From: Fodinibius sp051746985 | Lineage (GTDB): Bacteria > Bacteroidota > Rhodothermia > Balneolales > Balneolaceae | Assembly: GCA_051746985.1 (NCBI GenBank) | Contig: JBNJFP010000059.1 | Location: forward strand, 1-5,922 | Length of the DNA stretch: 5,922 nt | Reading direction: 5' to 3' | Part shown: in pieces, positions 1 through 5,529 of the stretch | Layout: each line of letters starts with the position of its first letter | Position numbering within the stretch: position 1 is the stretch's first letter | Program-made: the position numbers and the translations under genes | The notes under the pieces: generated by a model | Databases searched by the model: none | The model's input: only the letters and a program-made list of their open reading frames with translations | What the model was told of the DNA's origin: nothing

Positions 1-190
1 TTATTGTTAGAATGGTTATCATTGAAATGAATAGGAGTCGGCGCATGATATCTTGGCTTTTATCGTTAGCAGAGCTGCCCCAACGCAGAATAGACAGGTC
101 CGGATTACAGGTGTTCTATAGGTAAAAGCGTAATGCCAATGAGAAAAGGCTCAAAAAACTTTAAAAAAGTATTGGGCTTGATTGCTCAAT
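1..190. other. Left-edge stretch without a recognisable gene
   Basis: I could not assign a gene here. On the plus strand, one frame is open from the window edge to a TAA at 123-125. Another is open from just after a TAG at 91-93 to a TAG at 188-190, and ends in the basic peptide MRKGSKNFKKVLGLIAQ. The third frame has several stops. The last stop lies directly against the hairpin at 191-220, so this could be the tail of a plus-strand gene, possibly frameshifted or decayed, ending at a terminator. The two open frames overlap but neither resembles a family I know. The minus strand has stops in every frame. It may equally be plain intergenic DNA. The remainder, 221-319, also holds no supported gene. 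Confidence 0.25.
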
Positions 191-220
191 AGAAAAGGCG
201 GCCCGAAAGCCACCTTTTCT
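191..220. terminator. Hairpin terminator, probably bidirectional
   Basis: Two 12-base arms, AGAAAAGGCGGC and GCCACCTTTTCT, flank a 6-base loop. Read as plus-strand RNA there is one C-A mismatch, and the arm is followed by a T-rich run (TTTTCTTGTATTT). Read as minus-strand RNA the mismatch becomes a U-G wobble, so all 12 positions pair, and the distal arm ends in UUUUCU. It lies 99 nt downstream of the patatin gene's stop codon and directly after a plus-strand stop at 188-190. It is therefore placed to end transcription from both sides, with the better structure for the leftward patatin transcript. Confidence 0.7.
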
Positions 221-287
221 TGTATTTAACAATTTTGGGAGGAATGATTTTAGTAAGAAGGGTTCACAAACTCGTTAGTATAGACTG

Positions 288-304
288 TATGATTTTAAAT
301 CATA
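288..304. repeat. 17-bp inverted repeat downstream of the patatin gene
   Basis: TATGATTT and AAATCATA are exact 8-base inverted arms around a single central T. The site lies 15 bp beyond the patatin stop codon, between that gene and the hairpin at 191-220. An operator-like site at the 3' side of a gene with no obvious downstream promoter is hard to explain. It may be a chance AT-rich palindrome or a weak mRNA 3' hairpin. Confidence 0.3.
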
Positions 305-319
305 ATCAAGTCAATAAAT

Positions 320-1105
320 TTAACTTACTTCATCGCTAATGTTTTGTAATGATGAGAACGCTGCCTCATATCCCCGCTTAATCATTCGATCAACTTGTTC
401 GGTATCGCTTCGACTGAACTCAGAAAGATTGGGCTGTATAAGCAGATCTATTTCATTCAGGCTCACATTCGCCAAGTGCTTCAAAGCGATTTCAAGGGTA
501 TTATTCAGGATATCTAAAATATTCTCGGGACGCTTATAATTTCTATAGGCATTCAGGTCAACACCGATGGTATATTCGGCACCCATATTTTGGATAGCCG
601 AAAGGGGGACACTCTCTTTTAGTCCACCATCCACTAAAAGACGACCGTTATATTGAATGGGTTCAAAAAGCACGGGAATACAGGTGCTTGCCTTTACCGC
701 TTCGGAGACATCGCCCTCGTCAAGAATAACTTTTTCTCCGGTAGAAATATCGGTGGTCACTGCGGCAAATGGAATATCAGCGTCTTTGAAATAAACATCT
801 CCCAACTGTTGATCCAATAACTTTCCCATTTCATTGTTATTCAACAACCCCCTTTTCGACATCGCTATACGCGAGATATCTGGCCAGTCAAGTTCCAGGG
901 CAATCTTCTCAATTTCATCAACCGGCATCCCAAACGCATAAAAGGCACCCACCATGGCCCCGATGCTGGTACCGGCGATACAGTCTATTTTTATCTCTGC
1001 TTCTTCCAGTGCGCGAAGCACTCCCACATGCGCCCCGCCAAGTGTTGCTCCACCGCCCAATGCCAAACCAACGTTCTTTTCTGTTTTGAAATCAAATAAC
1101 CCCAT
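320..1105 (-). CDS. Patatin-like phospholipase family protein (RssA/NTE-type)
   Basis: This is a predicted serine acyl hydrolase (lipid acyl hydrolase or phospholipase A-like) with a Ser-Asp dyad, and probably cytoplasmic or peripherally membrane-bound. The 261-residue protein is close to a bare patatin domain. The N-terminal glycine-rich oxyanion loop is GLALGGGATLGGAHVGVL (about residues 13-30). The nucleophile elbow GTSIG places Ser47, and the VDGG motif places Asp159. Bacterial family members usually have Arg or Lys in the GGGxR/KG oxyanion loop, but here the position reads Leu22. I see no signal peptide or transmembrane segment. The ATG start is chosen because the domain begins about 12 residues in, although no Shine-Dalgarno is visible. 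The gene is transcribed divergently from the alkene reductase across a 204-bp gap, and nothing links it functionally to the detoxification block. The family call is firm; the substrate is unknown. Confidence 0.93.
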   Translation of the reverse strand: MGLFDFKTEKNVGLALGGGATLGGAHVGVLRALEEAEIKIDCIAGTSIGAMVGAFYAFGMPVDEIEKIALELDWPDISRIAMSKRGLLNNNEMGKLLDQQLGDVYFKDADIPFAAVTTDISTGEKVILDEGDVSEAVKASTCIPVLFEPIQYNGRLLVDGGLKESVPLSAIQNMGAEYTIGVDLNAYRNYKRPENILDILNNTLEIALKHLANVSLNEIDLLIQPNLSEFSRSDTEQVDRMIKRGYEAAFSSLQNISDEVS

Positions 1106-1115
1106 AGTAACAACT

Positions 1116-1134
1116 GATTTTCGAATTTAAAATC
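1116..1134. promoter_or_regulatory. Inverted repeat just upstream of the patatin start
   Basis: GATTTT and AAAATC form 6-base arms with a 7-base spacer. The element lies 10 bp upstream of the patatin start codon (minus strand). It could be an operator or part of the 5' leader. The arms are AT-rich and short, so chance occurrence is quite possible. Confidence 0.2.
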
Positions 1135-1232
1135 CATTTCTGCTGTCATAAGCTACAATTTTTTGCAGCAACAAGGGAATAGAATAAGGACTTCTGATGT
1201 TTAGTGAAATCAATAAGAAGTATAAATACTAT

Positions 1233-1270
1233 CTATTTTGTTATTAAATAGTTTGATATTAAATTAATAT
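1233..1270. promoter_or_regulatory. Pair of AT-rich inverted repeats before the alkene reductase
   Basis: Two adjacent dyads lie 39-77 bp upstream of the reductase start. CTATTT and AAATAG (1233-1251) are separated by 7 bases. ATATTAA and TTAATAT (1256-1270) are separated by one base, and are followed at once by the palindrome ATTCGAAT. Stacked dyads at this distance are where a repressor of the MarR or TetR type would bind. The region is very AT-rich, however, and no regulator gene is in the window. I could not find a convincing TAnnTTTG-type -7 element for this gene. Confidence 0.3.
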
Positions 1271-1309
1271 TCGAATTAAAGGAATTATTAAACCTAACAA
1301 AGTCACATT

Positions 1310-2335
1310 ATGAGCAAGCAACCACTGTTGACCAAATACAATTTATCCGGAATGGAGTTAGCCAACCGTATGGTAATGGCACCCATGACGCGCAGCCGGG
1401 CCGGCGAAGGAAACGTGCCCACCGATTTGATGGCCAAATACTACCGCCAGCGATCGTCAGCGGGACTCATCATCTCTGAAGGAACACAGATCTCCCAGCA
1501 GGGTATCGGCTACCCGTGGACACCCGGCATCCATACCGTTGAGCAGGTTGAAGGATGGAGGAAAATAACAAAGGCCGTCCATGAGGAAGATGGGAAAATA
1601 TTTGCCCAGATTTGGCATGTGGGACGCGTTTCCCATCCCCACTATCACGACGGTGAACCTCCGGTGGCACCTTCTGCGGTTAAGCCCGAGGGACAAATTT
1701 TCACGGCCGATGGTATGAAAGACTTTGTGACCCCGCGCGCCCTCGAAACCAATGAGATTCCGGGCATCATCGAGGACTATGCACAAGCTGCACGAAATGC
1801 CATAAAAGCTGGTTTTGATGGCGTGGAAATTCACGGTGCCAACGGTTACCTCATTGATCAGTTTTTGAAGGACGGAACCAACAAACGCGATGATCAATAC
1901 GGCGGCAATCTTGAAAACAGAGCGCGTTTTGCCATCGAAGTGGTAGAAGCCGTTGCCGATGCAATCGGCGCCGAGAAAACGGGCATTCGATTTTCTCCCG
2001 CCGGACGTAACCAGGGCATCAGCGATTCCAATCCCAAAGAAACCTTTAGCTATGTGCTGGAAAAGCTTAATGATTTCAACCTGGCTTTTGTCCACCTGAT
2101 GGAGTCGATGAGTGATGTCAGTGATCTCGACAANNNNNNNNNNNNNNNNNNNNNNNNNNNNNNNNNNNNNNNNNNNNNNNNNNNNNNNNNNNNNNNNNNN
2201 NNNNNNNNNNNNNNNNNNNNNNNNNNNNNNNNNGATCTCAACGAGCCGGATCAAAGCACCTTTTATGGCGGGGATCAAAAAGGCTATACCGACTACCCGT
2301 TTATGAACGAATCCACAAAAGTAGCTGCTGAGTAA
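1310..2335 (+). CDS. Alkene reductase, Old Yellow Enzyme family (interrupted by assembly gap)
   Basis: This is an FMN-dependent NAD(P)H ene-reductase of the NemA/OYE type, which reduces electrophilic C=C bonds in enones, quinones, maleimides or nitro compounds in the cytoplasm. Visible family signatures are APMTRSRA with the flavin-binding Thr27, Gln100 and WHVGR around residues 100-106, and VEIHGANGYLIDQFL with the substrate-binding pair His175/Asn178 and the proton donor Tyr180. Further downstream are GTNKRDDQYGGN, the flavin-contacting Arg227, and the C-terminal FYGGDQKGYTDYP. One hundred Ns (2134-2233) hide the second FMN-phosphate region expected between residues 275 and 308. The frame stays open across the gap. 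The apparent length of 341 aa is shorter than the roughly 365 aa usual for NemA-like enzymes, so the gap is probably longer than 100 bp in reality. The neighbouring hydroquinone dioxygenases support an electrophile-detoxification role. Confidence 0.95.
   Translation: MSKQPLLTKYNLSGMELANRMVMAPMTRSRAGEGNVPTDLMAKYYRQRSSAGLIISEGTQISQQGIGYPWTPGIHTVEQVEGWRKITKAVHEEDGKIFAQIWHVGRVSHPHYHDGEPPVAPSAVKPEGQIFTADGMKDFVTPRALETNEIPGIIEDYAQAARNAIKAGFDGVEIHGANGYLIDQFLKDGTNKRDDQYGGNLENRARFAIEVVEAVADAIGAEKTGIRFSPAGRNQGISDSNPKETFSYVLEKLNDFNLAFVHLMESMSDVSDLDXXXXXXXXXXXXXXXXXXXXXXXXXXXXXXXXXXDLNEPDQSTFYGGDQKGYTDYPFMNESTKVAAE
2134..2233. other. Assembly gap of 100 Ns
   Basis: Exactly 100 undetermined bases lie inside the alkene reductase gene. 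The round number suggests a scaffolding placeholder and not a measured length. The left edge ends GATCTCGACAA and the right edge begins GATCTCAACGA, so 8 of the first 9 bases of these words are the same and both are in frame. Confidence 0.99.
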
Positions 2336-2343
2336 CGTAAAAG

Positions 2344-2456
2344 TCCCTCTTAGAAAAGAGGGATTCAGGGAGATTAATTATTTAAAAAGGCTTATAACTA
2401 CTTTCGTGAAACCTACAGATTCAATCCTCCTGCCCTCCTTCTCCAAGGAGGAACTC
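2344..2456 (+). repeat. Two-hairpin intergenic repeat, copy 1
   Basis: This copy begins 8 bp after the reductase stop. Hairpin A is TCCCTCTT, loop AGAA, AAGAGGGA (2344-2363), a perfect 8-bp stem, followed by a conserved AGGGAGATT. Hairpin B is CCTCCTT, loop CTCC, AAGGAGG (2434-2451), inside a conserved block that starts TTCAATCCT and ends GAACTC. A related copy with the same order and orientation lies at 4520-4602; the spacer between the hairpins is about 30 bp longer here. There is no T-run directly after either stem, so neither is a classical terminator, although hairpin A could still protect or end the upstream mRNA. It most resembles a REP- or MITE-like dispersed element. Confidence 0.75.
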
Positions 2457-2474
2457 AATAAAAAAATCATACTT

Positions 2475-2489
2475 TAATTCACTGAATTA
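2475..2489. promoter_or_regulatory. 15-bp inverted repeat upstream of the first dioxygenase
   Basis: TAATTC and GAATTA are exact inverted arms around ACT, 74 bp before the dioxygenase start. They are followed within a few bases by the palindrome CTATATAG (2490-2497), and later by TGTATACA (2523-2530). A MarR-type operator for the dioxygenase pair is possible. The arms do not match the dyads upstream of the reductase, so a shared operator is not supported. Confidence 0.25.
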
Positions 2490-2563
2490 GCTATATAGAT
2501 TTTTATGCTGTATCCGGTATCTTGTATACACGATTTTATAACCAAAGATTGAGTTAGCAATTT

Positions 2564-3493
2564 ATGTCACACAGTAAAGGCATTCATCATATCACGGCGG
2601 TAGCCGGCAACCCCAAAGAAAACCATCGATTTTATACCGAGGTACTGGGACTCCGACTCGTCAAAAAGACCGTCAACTTTGATGATCCTTCGGTATATCA
2701 TTTATACTATGGGGATGAAACCGGAAACCCCGGCTCTATTCTCACATTTTTCCCATGGGAACATTTGCAAGATGGAGAGCCGGATCGCGGACAGGTTGTA
2801 GCGGTTTCATTTTCCGTACCAACCGGTTCAAAAGCATTTTGGCTGGATCATCTTCGAGAACACAGCCTTGATATTGAAGAACCCTTTTCTCGTTTTGGCA
2901 AAGAGGTGATAGGGCTACAAGATCCCGACGGCTTGCACCTGGAACTTGTTTTTGATCCCAAAGCCAACAGCTTTGACGGATGGTCGGGTGGTCCCATTCC
3001 ACAGCAGCACGCTATTCGCGGGATACATGGTGCGACCTTGGGCGAAGAAAATTATTCAGGCGCCGGACGGCTATTGGAAGAAGATCTCGGCTTCGAACTG
3101 ACCAATCAGTTTGAAAATCGGTTCCTGTATGAATCGGACGCCGATTTTGGTGCGACTGTCGAAATTATTGATGGGTTCGATCTTAACGGACGTCCCGGCA
3201 AAGGGACGGTGCATCACATTGCCTTTCGCGTGGAGGATGAGGCCGAGCAACAATCCCTTCGCAAACAATTGCTCAATAAAGGGTACTATCTAACCGAGGT
3301 TAAAGACCGCGATTATTTCAAATCGGTATATTTTCATGAGCCGGGCGGGATTCTATTTGAGATTGCAACTGATCCGCCTGGATTTACCCGTGATGAAAAG
3401 CTTGATGACCTTGGGTCATCCCTAAAACTGCCCGATTGGCTGGAGCATGAACGAGCAACCATCGAAGAAGAACTTCCACCATTAAACAATTAA
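2564..3493 (+). CDS. Ring-cleaving dioxygenase, VOC superfamily (MhqO/MhqA/PcpA-like), paralogue 1
   Basis: This is a predicted Fe(II)-dependent dioxygenase that opens hydroquinone- or catechol-type rings. The 309-aa protein has two vicinal-oxygen-chelate modules, roughly residues 5-133 and 150-270. The likely metal triad is His9 (in GIHHIT), His218 (in GTVHHIAF) and Glu266 (in GGILFEIATD), with spacing close to that of PcpA, the hydroquinone dioxygenase. The RDYFKSVYFHEPGG segment before the Glu is typical of this subfamily. Length matches MhqO and MhqA of Bacillus subtilis, which give resistance to methylhydroquinone and catechol. No signal peptide is seen, so it should be cytoplasmic. It is followed after only 4 bp by a second copy, so the two are almost certainly co-transcribed. 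The start is set by the conserved HHIT at residue 8, and no Shine-Dalgarno is evident. The exact substrate is not known. Confidence 0.93.
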   Translation: MSHSKGIHHITAVAGNPKENHRFYTEVLGLRLVKKTVNFDDPSVYHLYYGDETGNPGSILTFFPWEHLQDGEPDRGQVVAVSFSVPTGSKAFWLDHLREHSLDIEEPFSRFGKEVIGLQDPDGLHLELVFDPKANSFDGWSGGPIPQQHAIRGIHGATLGEENYSGAGRLLEEDLGFELTNQFENRFLYESDADFGATVEIIDGFDLNGRPGKGTVHHIAFRVEDEAEQQSLRKQLLNKGYYLTEVKDRDYFKSVYFHEPGGILFEIATDPPGFTRDEKLDDLGSSLKLPDWLEHERATIEEELPPLNN

Positions 3494-3497
3494 AATT

Positions 3498-4427
3498 ATG
3501 TCGCATCACAGAGGACTCCATCATATTTCTGTTATCGCCAGCGATCCCCAGGATAATTATGACTTTTATGTCAAAAAGCTCGGCATGCGAATGGTCAAAA
3601 AGACGGTCAACCAAGATGATCCTACGAAGTATCACCTATTCTATGCCAATGCGGATGGCAGACCTGGTTCCAGCCTGACCTTTTTTCCCTGGCCGCGAGC
3701 CCGGCAGGGTAGTCCCGGCTCGGGAGAAGCGACGGAAGTTTCGCTGGCCGTTCCAGAAGATTCCCTGGAATACTGGCAAAGGCGCCTGGATGAGCAAAAC
3801 ATTCCGCACAGTGAACCTTTTGCTCGGTTTGGGAAAACACATATTTCGTTCAAAGATCCCGATGGGCTACAGCTGCATTTGGTGTTTGACTATCCGGATG
3901 AGCTACAAAGCTGGGAACAATCTCCGGTTCCCGAAAAACATCAGGTTCAAGGGTTTTGGAGTACCACGCTCAAATTGGATCAGGTGGAAGAAACGGAGGA
4001 AATACTTACTTCAATTTTGGGCTTTGAGAAAGCGGAAACGGAAGGTAACCTTACATTATATAGAACCGAAAGCAAGCTGGGGCATAGTCTTATTATTGAG
4101 AAGGTGGATTCTCAGACGGGAGAAAACGGGGCGGGAATCGTCCACCACGTGGCTTTCCAAAGCGAGGATGAAGAAGACCTAACGAACATGCGTTTTGAGG
4201 TCATCCGAAGGGGATTACGTCCCACCGAAATTATCGACCGGCACTTTTTCAAATCGGTGTATTACAGAATTCCAGGTGGCATTCTATTTGAGATGGCAAC
4301 TAATGGCCCTGGGTATTTCGTGAATACTGATAAGTCAAAAGATCAAGCTGAAAAACTGGAATTAACTCCGTGGCATGAATCCAAAAGAGAACAAATAGAA
4401 GCCGCGCTGCCTACTATTAAAATTTAA
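3498..4427 (+). CDS. Ring-cleaving dioxygenase, VOC superfamily (MhqO/MhqA/PcpA-like), paralogue 2
   Basis: This is a second Fe(II)-type extradiol or hydroquinone dioxygenase, also exactly 309 aa and 4 bp downstream of paralogue 1. The metal triad is preserved as His9 (GLHHIS), His217 (IVHHVAF) and Glu265 (GGILFEMATN), so the copy should be active. Over the first 60 residues I count about 33 identities with paralogue 1, including the shared VKKTVN, DDP and TFFPW segments. The middle of the second module (about residues 150-210) differs most, which points to divergence in the substrate pocket. The pair probably arose by tandem duplication and may handle different ring substitutions. The spacing implies one transcript and probably translational coupling. 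Family assignment is firm; substrate specificity is inferred only. Confidence 0.93.
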   Translation: MSHHRGLHHISVIASDPQDNYDFYVKKLGMRMVKKTVNQDDPTKYHLFYANADGRPGSSLTFFPWPRARQGSPGSGEATEVSLAVPEDSLEYWQRRLDEQNIPHSEPFARFGKTHISFKDPDGLQLHLVFDYPDELQSWEQSPVPEKHQVQGFWSTTLKLDQVEETEEILTSILGFEKAETEGNLTLYRTESKLGHSLIIEKVDSQTGENGAGIVHHVAFQSEDEEDLTNMRFEVIRRGLRPTEIIDRHFFKSVYYRIPGGILFEMATNGPGYFVNTDKSKDQAEKLELTPWHESKREQIEAALPTIKI

Positions 4428-4435
4428 AAATTAGG

Positions 4436-4498
4436 TGTCATGCTGTCCGCCAGGGGGGAGCAGCATCTGCAATCATAAATCTTTATACCAGACCCTGA
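4436..4498. repeat. Possible decayed palindromic intergenic repeat
   Basis: TGTCATGCTG starts the stretch, CAGCAT closes a hairpin with ATGCTG (4440-4445 with 4461-4466), and CAGACCCTGA follows at 4489-4498. The hairpin can gain three further pairs (TCC with GGA) across a one-base bulge. The order GTCATGCTG, then CAGCATCT, then AGACCCTGA recalls a palindromic intergenic repeat type I know from Bacteroidota genomes, in which a second arm ends in AGGGTGACA. Here the last part is missing, so it may be a truncated copy. It sits directly upstream of the two-hairpin repeat at 4520. Confidence 0.4.
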
Positions 4499-4519
4499 TC
4501 CTACAGTTGGTCAAAAAGG

Positions 4520-4602
4520 TCCCTCTTAGACAAGAGGGATTTAGGGAGATTGATAAACTATTATATTCAATCCTTCTGACTTCCTTCTCCAAGGAAGAAC
4601 TC
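4520..4602 (+). repeat. Two-hairpin intergenic repeat, copy 2
   Basis: Hairpin A is TCCCTCTT, loop AGAC, AAGAGGGA (4520-4539), with the same 8-bp stem as copy 1. It is followed by the shared AGGGAGATT. Hairpin B is CTTCCTT, loop CTCC, AAGGAAG (4580-4597). Compared with copy 1, one C-G pair in stem B has become T-A, with both sides changed, while the CTCC loop and the flanking TTCAATCCT and GAACTC are kept. The 37-base hairpin B block matches copy 1 at 33 positions. It fills most of the 212-bp gap between paralogue 2 and the hydrolase and ends 37 bp before the hydrolase start, so it could influence read-through into that gene. Confidence 0.75.
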
Positions 4603-4639
4603 TTTATTCAAATTAATACGCACTACCAAATAATATCCT

Positions 4640-5308
4640 ATGTCCCTTTTTAGAGTTGATCCCAAAAAACCATTCAACGGCCCACATCAAAATCAACAAG
4701 TAGTAACCGGTGGTGCTGATATTAATGACGCTAAATTAGCCATGATTTTTATTCACGGGCGCGGTGCATCCGCCCAAAGCATGATGATGTTTGCTGATGA
4801 GTTTGAAGGCAATGACATCCACTACCGGGCAATACAGGCCAAAAGACATACGTGGTATCCACGTTCGTTTTTAGCACCCAAAGAGATGAATCAGCCGGGT
4901 ATTCAAAGTGGCCTGCAGGCAATTTTTGATCAGATTACAGAACTGAATGAGGCGGACATCCCAACAGAAAAAATTGTGCTGCTCGGATTTTCACAAGGCG
5001 CCTGCCTGACGACTGAATTTGCGGCTCGTCATCCGCAGCGTTTTGGAGGAATTGTCGGATTCAGCGGCGGACTTATTGGGGAAGAGGTCGATCCGGAAAA
5101 TTACCAGGGATCGTTGAAGCAAACTCCCGTGTTTTTAGGATGCAGTGACCGTGATCCCCATATTCCTCAGGAGCGCGTAGATCTGACAGAAGAAGTCTTA
5201 AAAAATCTGGGAGCTGATGTCACAAAGAAAATCTACGTGGGCATGGGACACACCGTAAACAAAGATGAAATTGAACAGGTGCAAAATATCATTAATAAAA
5301 TAGGATAA
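4640..5308 (+). CDS. Alpha/beta hydrolase, phospholipase/carboxylesterase family (MhqD-like)
   Basis: This is a predicted cytoplasmic serine esterase of the Abhydrolase_2 phospholipase/carboxylesterase group. The 222-aa protein shows the oxyanion segment FIHGRGA (about 37-43), the nucleophile elbow GFSQG with Ser118, the acid in SDRDPHIP (Asp172) and the histidine in GMGHTV (His204), so the triad is complete. Length and motifs agree with MhqD of Bacillus subtilis, which is encoded with hydroquinone dioxygenases and is induced by quinones. Here it follows two such dioxygenases on the same strand, which supports a role in hydrolysing ring-opening products or ester conjugates. The 212-bp gap before it holds repeats, so it may be read from the upstream transcript or from its own promoter. 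No Shine-Dalgarno is visible before the ATG. An alternative is a general short-chain esterase. Confidence 0.9.
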   Translation: MSLFRVDPKKPFNGPHQNQQVVTGGADINDAKLAMIFIHGRGASAQSMMMFADEFEGNDIHYRAIQAKRHTWYPRSFLAPKEMNQPGIQSGLQAIFDQITELNEADIPTEKIVLLGFSQGACLTTEFAARHPQRFGGIVGFSGGLIGEEVDPENYQGSLKQTPVFLGCSDRDPHIPQERVDLTEEVLKNLGADVTKKIYVGMGHTVNKDEIEQVQNIINKIG

Positions 5309-5313
5309 CAGCC

Positions 5314-5367
5314 ATGGCACAATCACTTTCAGTATTAGCATTTTATGAGTGGATTTTGAAGTTCTAA
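5314..5367 (+). CDS. Possible 17-aa coupled micro-ORF after the hydrolase
   Basis: An ATG lies 5 bp after the hydrolase stop and opens a 17-codon frame (MAQSLSVLAFYEWILKF). An AGGA at 5302-5305, overlapping the end of the hydrolase gene, lies 8 bases before the ATG, a better Shine-Dalgarno than any other gene here has. The product would be short and hydrophobic. It could be a remnant of a lost downstream gene, a coupled micropeptide or chance. Part of it lies in the inverted-repeat region at 5340-5403. Confidence 0.15.
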   Translation: MAQSLSVLAFYEWILKF

Positions 5368-5403
5368 TAGCTTCAACTAACCGCTGTTGATCACTCACAA
5401 AAT
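5340..5403. repeat. Long imperfect inverted repeat with an internal hairpin
   Basis: The outer arms at 5340-5354 and 5390-5403 pair over 13 positions with one A-C mismatch and one bulged G. Inside, TTGAAG (5356-5361) and CTTCAA (5371-5376) form a 6-bp stem with a 9-base loop. As minus-strand RNA the mismatch becomes a G-U wobble, giving a slightly better fold on that strand. The structure follows the hydrolase by 31 bp and may act as a weak terminator or 3' stabiliser, although there is no strong T-tract. A remnant of a mobile element is an alternative. Confidence 0.4.
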
Positions 5404-5449
5404 GGGACTAAATATTTGTTTGGATTGGAAATAAAATCCTTCTCCTGCC

Positions 5450-5483
5450 TTGACTCGTATATTTGTTTTATATCCAATATTTG
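5450..5483 (+). promoter_or_regulatory. Candidate Bacteroidota-type promoter for the amidohydrolase
   Basis: TTG at 5450-5452 and AATATTTG at 5476-5483 are 23 bp apart. This resembles the -33 TTG and -7 TAnnTTTG arrangement of the primary sigma factor in this group, with one mismatch in the -7 element. A perfect TAnnTTTG match (TATATTTG) also occurs at 5458-5465, but without a well-placed -33 element. Either would give a 5' leader of about 40-60 nt for the amidohydrolase. Confidence 0.3.
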
Positions 5484-5529
5484 TTGAAGATTAAAAAGGT
5501 CTGTAATCAATAAAATAAGCCAAGGCATT

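Noticed and set aside
244..339. 31-codon plus-strand frame preceded by GGGAGGA
   Set aside because: The purine run abuts the ATG with almost no spacing, the frame runs antisense into the patatin gene and the peptide resembles nothing known.
1457..2278. Minus-strand 273-codon open frame across the alkene reductase
   Set aside because: It is the antisense shadow of a clear OYE gene, includes the N gap and shows no family motifs.
2344..2456. CRISPR-like or terminator reading of the two-hairpin repeat
   Set aside because: There are only two copies about 2 kb apart with no regular spacers, and the stems lack a following T-run, so neither a CRISPR array nor a classical intrinsic terminator fits.
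3790..4182. Plus-strand 130-codon frame inside dioxygenase paralogue 2
   Set aside because: Out-of-frame shadow of a well-supported gene; its composition (very rich in Lys, Arg and Trp) is unlike a real protein.
4435..4653. Plus-strand 72-codon frame starting at a GTG
   Set aside because: It consists of the two intergenic repeats translated, overlaps the hydrolase start out of frame and has no recognisable domain.
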